A stretch of DNA of 64,000 bases from Alteraquisediminimonas sediminicola. GTDB lineage: Bacteria; Pseudomonadota; Alphaproteobacteria; Sphingomonadales; Sphingomonadaceae. The notes under the pieces were generated by a model. It was not told the origin of the DNA. It did not search any database and was given only the letters and a program-made list of their open reading frames with translations. Numbering within the stretch: the first letter of the stretch is position 1; each line of letters opens with the position of its first letter. The position numbers and the translations under genes were made by a program. The DNA lies in NCBI RefSeq assembly GCF_019740335.1, contig NZ_JAHXZS010000002.1, forward strand, positions 310,001 through 374,000. The letters are read 5' to 3'. Positions 58,178 to 64,000 of the stretch are shown here, piece by piece.

Positions 58178-58708
58178 GTGGCAGGCAGCGTCAACAAGGT
58201 CATCCTGATTGGTAATCTGGGCCGCGACCCCGAAAGCCGCAGCTTCCAGAACGGCGGCAAGGTCGTGAACCTGCGCATCGCAACCACCGATAGCTGGAAA
58301 GACCGCGCCACGGGCGAGCGCAAGGAAAAGACCGAATGGCATTCGGTCGCGATCTTTAACGAGAACCTTGCCAACATTGCCGAACGCTATCTCCGCAAGG
58401 GCTCGAAGGTCTATATCGAGGGCAAGCTCCAGACCCGCAAATGGCAGGACCAGTCCGGTCAGGACAAATATTCGACCGAAATCGTGCTGCAAGGCTTTGA
58501 CGGCACGCTCACCCTGCTCGACAAGCCGGAAGGCGGCGCAGGCCGCAGCAGCGGTGGCGGCAGCAGCGATTGGGGCAATGACGGCGGCTATAGCGGTGGC
58601 GACACCGGCTTTGGCGGCGGTTCAATGGGTGGCGGCGCGTCACGCGGTGGAGCTTCGGCCCCCAGCCGCGCGTTCGACAGCGACCTTGACGACGATGTGC
58701 CCTTCTAA
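58178..58708 (+). CDS. ssb: Single-stranded DNA-binding protein
   Basis: A 176-residue SSB beginning with GTG. The OB fold covers about 1-110 ([35 protein letters not shown]), then a Gly/Ser-rich linker (about 120-160) and the conserved acidic tail ending DDDVPF that contacts partner proteins. uvrA, a frequent neighbour, is absent. Confidence 0.96.
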   Translation: MAGSVNKVILIGNLGRDPESRSFQNGGKVVNLRIATTDSWKDRATGERKEKTEWHSVAIFNENLANIAERYLRKGSKVYIEGKLQTRKWQDQSGQDKYSTEIVLQGFDGTLTLLDKPEGGAGRSSGGGSSDWGNDGGYSGGDTGFGGGSMGGGASRGGASAPSRAFDSDLDDDVPF

Positions 58709-58825
58709 AACCTTCGGCCCTTTGGCGTGCCTTTCCGGGTATTTCTTGACATTATGCCGGATGCACGCCATGGCCGCGAGCGTATCAGCCAATGGGGCCG
58801 ATCGCGCTATTTCCGGATGTTATAG

Positions 58826-60391
58826 ATGAGTTTTGCCGATCTCGGCCTATCTGATTCCCTGCTGCGGGCCGTTGAGGACTCCGGCTATAATATCCCGACT
58901 CCGATCCAGAAGCAGGCAATTCCTTCTGTCCTGATGGGCAAGGATATCGTCGGCATCGCCCAGACCGGCACTGGCAAGACGGCCAGCTTCGTCCTGCCAA
59001 TGATCGATATTCTGGCCGAAGGTCGCAGCCGCGCCCGCATGCCGCGCTCGCTGATTTTGGAACCGACCCGCGAACTCGCGGTGCAGGTCGCCGAAAATTT
59101 CGAGAAATACGGCAAATATCACAAGCTCAACATGGCGCTGCTCATCGGCGGCGTCAGCATGGGCGACCAATTGGCCGCGCTGGAAAAGGGCGTCGATGTC
59201 CTGATCGCGACGCCGGGCCGATTGAAGGACCTGTTCGAACGCGGCAAGATCCTGCTGACCGGTTGCAGCCTGCTTGTCATCGACGAGGCGGATCGCATGC
59301 TCGACATGGGCTTCATCCCCGATATCGAGGAAATCTGTTCGCGCCTGCCAACCTCGCGTCAGACCTTGTTGTTCTCCGCCACCATGCCGCCGCCGATCAA
59401 AAAGCTGGCCGACAAATTCCTGAGCAGCCCGAAATCGATTGAGGTCGCGCGCCCCGCCACGACCAACATCATGATCGAGCAAAAGCTGGCGATCACCAAC
59501 CCGCGTAAAAAGCGCGAAGTGCTGCGCGCCCTGATCGCGTCGGAAAATATCAAAAACGCCATCGTCTTCTGCAATCGGAAGACGACCGTACGCGAGTTGG
59601 CAGAAAGCCTGAACCGTCATGGCATGGCCGCCGGGCAGATCCATGGCGATATGGACCAGCCATCGCGGATCAAGGAACTCGACAAGTTCAAGGCGGGCGA
59701 GATCGCCATTCTGTGCGCCTCCGACGTGGCGGCCCGAGGCCTCGACATCAAGGGTGTCAGCCATGTGTTCAATTTCGACGTGCCTTGGCATGCCGATGAT
59801 TATGTCCACCGCATTGGCCGCACAGGCCGTGGCGGCGCGACCGGCATTGCGATCACCATCGCGACCGATAGCGATCAGGAAGCCATCGAAGCGATTGAAA
59901 AGCTGACTGGCGGCCCGATCCCACGGATCACCGATATTGATACCGCAGCCTCCCCCCGTGACAAGAATGATCGCGAAACCAGCGAAGCCGAACCCCGCGC
60001 CCGCAAAGCGCGCGGCGACCGGGCCAGACCAGCACGCGAACGCGCCCCGCGCGAACGCGCGCCCCGTCAACAGGTGGAGCGCGAACAGACACCGCTAGAA
60101 GCTGCGCCCGTCGCAGAGGTCGCAGAGGCTGTCGAACAAGCCCCGCGTGAACAGGCTCCACGCCCGGAACGCAGCCGTGAAAAGCCCGCCCGTGAGCGTG
60201 GCGGTCGTGAGCAATCTGGCCGTGAGCGCGGCCCGCGCGGTCGTCAGTCCGAAGCCGACACATCGTCCGGCATTGGTGGTACGCAGCGTTATCCTGCACC
60301 GCAAGGCATTCAGCCGGTGGACGAAACCCTCGCCCCCGGCGATTGGGCAGGACCGGTGCCGAGCTTCCTCAGCTTCGGAATTCCGCGCTGA
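58826..60391 (+). CDS. DEAD-box RNA helicase, RhlE type
   Basis: A 521-residue helicase: Q motif (PTPIQKQAIP), motif I AQTGTGKT near residue 50, DEAD (about 155), SAT (about 185), and HRIGRTGR near 332. Conserved domains end at about residue 385, and the remaining part is a basic, Arg/Glu-rich low-complexity tail (RARKARGDRARPARERAP and so on) that can bind RNA. It may aid ribosome assembly or cold growth. Preceded by an 117-bp gap after ssb. Confidence 0.92.
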   Translation: MSFADLGLSDSLLRAVEDSGYNIPTPIQKQAIPSVLMGKDIVGIAQTGTGKTASFVLPMIDILAEGRSRARMPRSLILEPTRELAVQVAENFEKYGKYHKLNMALLIGGVSMGDQLAALEKGVDVLIATPGRLKDLFERGKILLTGCSLLVIDEADRMLDMGFIPDIEEICSRLPTSRQTLLFSATMPPPIKKLADKFLSSPKSIEVARPATTNIMIEQKLAITNPRKKREVLRALIASENIKNAIVFCNRKTTVRELAESLNRHGMAAGQIHGDMDQPSRIKELDKFKAGEIAILCASDVAARGLDIKGVSHVFNFDVPWHADDYVHRIGRTGRGGATGIAITIATDSDQEAIEAIEKLTGGPIPRITDIDTAASPRDKNDRETSEAEPRARKARGDRARPARERAPRERAPRQQVEREQTPLEAAPVAEVAEAVEQAPREQAPRPERSREKPARERGGREQSGRERGPRGRQSEADTSSGIGGTQRYPAPQGIQPVDETLAPGDWAGPVPSFLSFGIPR

Positions 60392-60445
60392 TTTCTGGCG
60401 AAGAACAGATGGTTTTTCATCCCGCGATTTCCTAAGAAAAGCGGC

Positions 60446-61966
60446 ATGACGACCTATACTGATATCATCGATACGATCTGTACACTGGCCGATGCCGATC
60501 CGGCCCGCCCGTTTCTGCGCAATGCGGCGGGCGACATCCTGCTCGATTATGGGCAGTTACGCAGTGAATCCGCCCGGATTGCCGCGCTCTTGGCCGAACT
60601 CGGTATCCAACCCGGCGATCGCGTCACCGCGCAGGTGGAAAAGTCCGTCCCCGCCATGCTGCTCTATCTCGGCTGCCTGTGGCATGGCGCGGTCTATATG
60701 CCGCTCAACAGCGGCTATACCGCATCGGAAGTCGCATGGTTCATCGATAATGCCGAACCATCACTGCTGATCGTCGATCCGCTCTGGCGTGACCGGCTCG
60801 ATAATTTACCCGATAGCCTGCGGATCGAAACGCTGGATGGATCGGGCAAGGGCAGTTGGACCGACCTGCTGGCCCATGTCACCACCACATCCAAAGCCCC
60901 GCCCCGTCACGATCCGGAAGCCCCGGCGGCGATGCTCTATACGTCCGGCACCACCGGCAAGCCCAAGGGCGCGGTCATCCCGCGCCGCGCCTTGTCGTCC
61001 AACGCCGCGATTCTGGTCGATGCATGGCGCTTTACCAAGGATGATGTGCTGATCCATGCGCTACCGATCTTCCATGTCCACGGCCTGTTCATCGCCACCA
61101 ACACGCTGATTTCGGCGGGTGGCAGCATGATCTTCCTGCCGAAATTCGATGCCGCCGAGGTGCTGCACCTCTTCCCCCGCGCCACCAGCCTGATGGGTGT
61201 GCCGACCTTTTACACCCGGCTCCTCACCCTTCCCGGCCTCACGCCCGATGCGGTCAAGGGCATGCGCATGTTCATCTCCGGCTCTGCGCCCTTATTGGCC
61301 GAAACGCATCGCGCGTTCGCGGACAAGACCGGCCATTGCATCCTCGAACGTTACGGCATGACCGAAACCCAGATGAACACGTCCAACCCTTATGAGGGCA
61401 CGCGCGAGCCCGGCACAGTCGGCTTCCCGCTACCGGGGGTAGATCTGCGCATCACCGATCCGGCCAGCGGCTCCCCGTTGCCGCAAGGCGAGATCGGCAT
61501 GATCGAAGTACGCGGGCCGAACCTGTTTTCCGGCTATTGGCGCAACCCGGAAAAAACCGCCGAAGACATGCGGGATGACGGTTTCTTCATCACCGGCGAC
61601 CTCGGCATGATCGACGACAAGAAATATGTCCGGATCATCGGGCGCGGCAAGGACTTGATCATTTCCGGCGGGTTCAACATCTATCCGAAAGAGATCGAAT
61701 CCGAAATCGACGACCTGCCCGGCGTCAATGAAAGCGCAGTCATCGGTGTCCCCCATCCCGATTTTGGCGAGGCCGTGGTTGCGGTGATCGTCCCCTTGGC
61801 CGGGGTAGAACTCACCGAGGCGGACATCATCACCGGCCTGCAAGACCGGCTTGCCCGGTTCAAACAGCCCAAATCAGTGCAATTCGTCCCCGAACTGCCG
61901 CGCAATACGATGGGCAAGGTCCAGAAAAACGCGTTGCGCGACCAATATCGGGGCCTGTTCGCCTGA
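60446..61966 (+). CDS. Malonyl-CoA synthetase-like acyl-CoA ligase
   Basis: A 506-residue adenylate-forming enzyme: LYTSGTTGKPKGAV (P-loop type A3) near 168-181, ERYGMTETQMNTSNPYEG, the hinge GRGKDLIISGGFNIYPKEIE and the C-terminal catalytic Lys in RNTMGKVQKN. The ALPIFHVHGLFIATN segment and MTET.MNTSNPY resemble malonyl-CoA synthetases (MatB), but other short-chain acids remain possible. It lies 54 bp after the helicase. Confidence 0.82.
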   Translation: MTTYTDIIDTICTLADADPARPFLRNAAGDILLDYGQLRSESARIAALLAELGIQPGDRVTAQVEKSVPAMLLYLGCLWHGAVYMPLNSGYTASEVAWFIDNAEPSLLIVDPLWRDRLDNLPDSLRIETLDGSGKGSWTDLLAHVTTTSKAPPRHDPEAPAAMLYTSGTTGKPKGAVIPRRALSSNAAILVDAWRFTKDDVLIHALPIFHVHGLFIATNTLISAGGSMIFLPKFDAAEVLHLFPRATSLMGVPTFYTRLLTLPGLTPDAVKGMRMFISGSAPLLAETHRAFADKTGHCILERYGMTETQMNTSNPYEGTREPGTVGFPLPGVDLRITDPASGSPLPQGEIGMIEVRGPNLFSGYWRNPEKTAEDMRDDGFFITGDLGMIDDKKYVRIIGRGKDLIISGGFNIYPKEIESEIDDLPGVNESAVIGVPHPDFGEAVVAVIVPLAGVELTEADIITGLQDRLARFKQPKSVQFVPELPRNTMGKVQKNALRDQYRGLFA

Positions 61967-62050
61967 ATGCCCGGTTTATTCTCGCCAAATTGGTCGATCT
62001 CATTGCCCAGCCACCGCATAGACCGCAATATCATCGGCAAAGGGGCATGA

Positions 62051-62443
62051 ATGATGCGTAACATGGCCATCGGCCTGATGATGACGGCAGTGGCTGGGAT
62101 GCTGCCCATGGGCGCGGCACATGCGCGAGATGCCGCTCTCACTCGTCAGCATCATGTCCAATGTCTGATCGCCACTGTCACCCTGACCGGCAGCGAAGAC
62201 CCGGACCTCAGCCGCAATGCCTATATGGCCTCTTTGTTCTTCGCGGGCCAATTGTTCGGCAGCAATCCGACCATCGATCTACCACAGGCGGTCAAAGCGG
62301 AACTCCCCAGATTGGACGCGGAAAAGCTCGAGACATTGGCGGGTGAATGCGGCGCGGAACTGGCGGCACGCGGCCAGCAATTAAGCGCAGTCGAACAGGC
62401 GCTGGCCGAAGATGGCGGGCCGCTCGCAAGCCCAGCCCCCTAA
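62051..62443 (+). CDS. Small secreted protein, unknown
   Basis: A 130-residue protein with an N-terminal signal (MMRNMAIGLMMTAVAGMLPMGAAHA, cleavage near residue 25). The mature part is short, acidic and helical, with two cysteines (HVQCLIATV and AGECGAEL) and an SLFFAGQLFG segment. The exact ATG (62051 or 62054) is unsure. No family recognised. Confidence 0.65.
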   Translation: MMRNMAIGLMMTAVAGMLPMGAAHARDAALTRQHHVQCLIATVTLTGSEDPDLSRNAYMASLFFAGQLFGSNPTIDLPQAVKAELPRLDAEKLETLAGECGAELAARGQQLSAVEQALAEDGGPLASPAP

Positions 62444-62513
62444 TCCATCCCGCAACGCATTTTCCGCGCCGCGCAATGTTCCATTTCACGCGAAATCACT
62501 CTAAAGCCCCCTC

Positions 62514-63275
62514 ATGACCGTCCGCACCCGCATTATTCCCTGTCTCGATGTCGCCAATGGCCGTGTGGTCAAGGGCGTCAATTTTGTCGATCTGCGCGAT
62601 GCCGGGGACCCGGTCGAAATCGCCCGCGCTTATGATGCCGCCGGGGCGGATGAGCTTTGCTTCCTCGATATTACCGCCAGCCATGAAGCGCGCGGAACCT
62701 TGCTCGACATCGTATCGCGCACCGCCGCCGTCTGCTTCATGCCGCTCACCGTCGGTGGCGGTGTCCGCACGCCGGAAGATGTCCGCGCATTGCTGCTCGC
62801 CGGTGCCGATAAGGTCGGGGTCAATTCCGCCGCCGTCGCCAAGCCGGAAATCGTGGCGGACATGGCCAATATCTTCGGCAGCCAGTGCATCGTCGGTTCG
62901 GTCGATGCCAAACAGGTAGCAGCAGGCAAATGGGAAATCTTCACCCATGGCGGGCGGCGTCCGACCGGGATCGATGCCGTCGCCCATGCTGTGCGGCTGG
63001 CCGAACTTGGCGCAGGCGAATTGCTCGTCACCTCAATGGACCGCGATGGCACGCGCGATGGCTATGATCTCGAACTCACCCGCACAATCGCCGATCAGGT
63101 TGCCGTGCCGGTGATCGCCTCGGGCGGGGTCGGTACGCTCGATCATCTGGTCGCTGGCGTCACCAAGGGCCATGCGAGCGCCGTGCTGGCCGCTTCGATC
63201 TTCCATTTCGGCCAGCATAGCGTCGCCGAAGCCCGCGCCGCCTTGCGCGCGGCGGGCCTGCCGGTTCGCGCCTGA
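62514..63275 (+). CDS. hisF: Imidazole glycerol phosphate synthase, cyclase subunit
   Basis: (beta/alpha)8 barrel partner of HisH, 253 residues: [19 protein letters not shown] with the first catalytic Asp, the middle [13 protein letters not shown] and [26 protein letters not shown] with the second catalytic Asp, and [13 protein letters not shown]. In many relatives it directly follows hisA; here it is 8.6 kb away from hisA. A short hairpin-like sequence (GGGC...GCCC) is seen after the stop. Confidence 0.96.
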   Translation: MTVRTRIIPCLDVANGRVVKGVNFVDLRDAGDPVEIARAYDAAGADELCFLDITASHEARGTLLDIVSRTAAVCFMPLTVGGGVRTPEDVRALLLAGADKVGVNSAAVAKPEIVADMANIFGSQCIVGSVDAKQVAAGKWEIFTHGGRRPTGIDAVAHAVRLAELGAGELLVTSMDRDGTRDGYDLELTRTIADQVAVPVIASGGVGTLDHLVAGVTKGHASAVLAASIFHFGQHSVAEARAALRAAGLPVRA

Positions 63276-63348
63276 AGATCTGGGCCTGAAGCTTAAGCCC
63301 CATTTTCTTTCCGCTTGCGCCCACAGCGCGTTTGGCGAAGATGGCCGC

Positions 63349-64000
63349 ATGAAGAACACAAAATTTTCCATTCTCGATCTGATCCCCATCCGCGAAGGCC
63401 ATGACATCGCCGATGCGCTGGCCAATGCCGCGGCACAGGCGGCGCTGGCAGAAGAATTGGGCTTCAACCGATATTGGGTGGCCGAACATCATGGCATGCC
63501 GGGGATCGGCGGCGCGGCGACATCGGTCGTGCTGTCCCATCTCGGCCATGCGACCTCGCGCATCCGCATCGGATCGGGCGGGATCATGCTGCCGAACCAC
63601 AGTCCGTTGCAGATCGCGGAACAATTCGGGACGCTGGACGCGCTGTTTCCGGGACGGATCGATTTGGGCTTGGGGCGCGCCCCCGGTTCGGACGGGCGCG
63701 TGGCACAGGCGATGCGCCGTAACCTCAACAGCGACGCCAACCAATTCCCGCGCGATGTGATGGAGTTGCAGGCCTATTTCGAGGGCAATCCCCAATTGGG
63801 CATCACCGCGACGCCGGGCGCGGGTGCGAAGATCGATCTATGGATTCTTGGGTCCAGCCTGTTCGGCGCGCAACTGGCGGCGGCCCTTGGCCTGCCTTAT
63901 GCCTTTGCCTCGCATTTCGCGCCTGATTTGCTGGAAGAGGCGCTCGACATCTATCGCGCCCAGTTCCGTCCTTCACCGACGCTGGATCGCCCTTATGCGG
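63349..64000 (+). CDS. LLM class flavin-dependent oxidoreductase, 5' part only
   Basis: A luciferase-like monooxygenase cut off by the window end; 217 residues seen. MKNTKFSILDLIPIREGHDI, LAEELGFNRYWVAEHHGMPG and RIRIGSGGIMLPNHSPLQIAEQF are typical of FMN- or F420-dependent bacterial luciferase-like proteins. It starts at ATG 63349. Substrate unknown. Confidence 0.85.
   Translation, partial: MKNTKFSILDLIPIREGHDIADALANAAAQAALAEELGFNRYWVAEHHGMPGIGGAATSVVLSHLGHATSRIRIGSGGIMLPNHSPLQIAEQFGTLDALFPGRIDLGLGRAPGSDGRVAQAMRRNLNSDANQFPRDVMELQAYFEGNPQLGITATPGAGAKIDLWILGSSLFGAQLAAALGLPYAFASHFAPDLLEEALDIYRAQFRPSPTLDRPYA

Overview
The window reads as a chromosomal segment of an alphaproteobacterium, most likely Sphingomonadales. 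The grounds are the protein style of the housekeeping genes, a UPF0262 protein, a CrtZ-type carotenoid hydroxylase, a trigger factor with a long Ala/Lys tail, PEP-CTERM-type surface proteins and moderately high GC. This is inference from sequence reading, with no database search. Genes are dense on both strands, no gap exceeds 300 bases, and I see no rRNA, CRISPR array, prophage or complete insertion sequence.

Layout. 1-8.2 kb: the end of a DUF4197 gene, then a leftward TCA operon mdh-sucD-sucA-odhB-lpdA. 8.3-10.7 kb: dprA, split by a 1.18-kb foreign element that carries one unknown gene. 10.7-20.3 kb: plsY, sdhB, a thioesterase, zapE, tadA, an M16 peptidase, plsC, crtZ and small unknowns. 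20.4-28.8 kb: sucC-etfB-etfA, purU, ruvA-ruvB-ybgC, gshA, rsmE. 28.8-34.9 kb: ubiA, clpP, a glycosyltransferase and a large membrane protein lying between clpP and tig, then tRNA-Leu. 35-39.3 kb: purL, rarA, HU, tRNA-Val. 39.5-47 kb: an accessory-looking stretch with a Gly/Met-rich secreted protein, OmpW-like porin, hydrolase, methyltransferase, zinc-ribbon membrane protein, putative oxygenase, LOG protein, extensin-like lipoprotein and two tandem paralogues, one with a PEP-CTERM tail. 47-51.3 kb: arfB, rluA, mpl and the divergent ldcA, then ung. 51.3-64 kb: a LexA/S24-like protein with a damaged N-terminus, hisB-hisH-hisA, dcd, a GH25 lysozyme, UPF0262, feoA-feoB, ssb, a DEAD-box helicase, a malonyl-CoA synthetase-like ligase, hisF and the start of a luciferase-like oxidoreductase.

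How the genes work together. Central metabolism dominates: five TCA genes in one operon, plus sdhB and sucC elsewhere, with electron-transfer flavoprotein beside sucC. Other groups cover DNA repair and recombination (ruvAB, rarA, ung, ssb, dprA), envelope and lipid synthesis (plsY, plsC, mpl, ldcA, GH25, ubiA), proteostasis (tig, clpP, arfB), histidine synthesis and iron uptake.

The most interesting object is the interruption of dprA. Removing bases 8663-9844 (1,182 bp, a multiple of three) rejoins a complete 365-residue DprA reading frame exactly. The inserted piece has imperfect terminal inverted repeats, possible extra copies of the end motif inside each end, an AT-rich left end, no recognisable transposase and a single 267-residue gene of unknown function. 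A second theme is scattering of clusters that are usually contiguous in related bacteria (sucC/sucD, hisA/hisF, tig/clpP, sdhB, ybgC/tol). A 47-bp repeat, 44/47 identical in two copies, sits in two convergent intergenic gaps.
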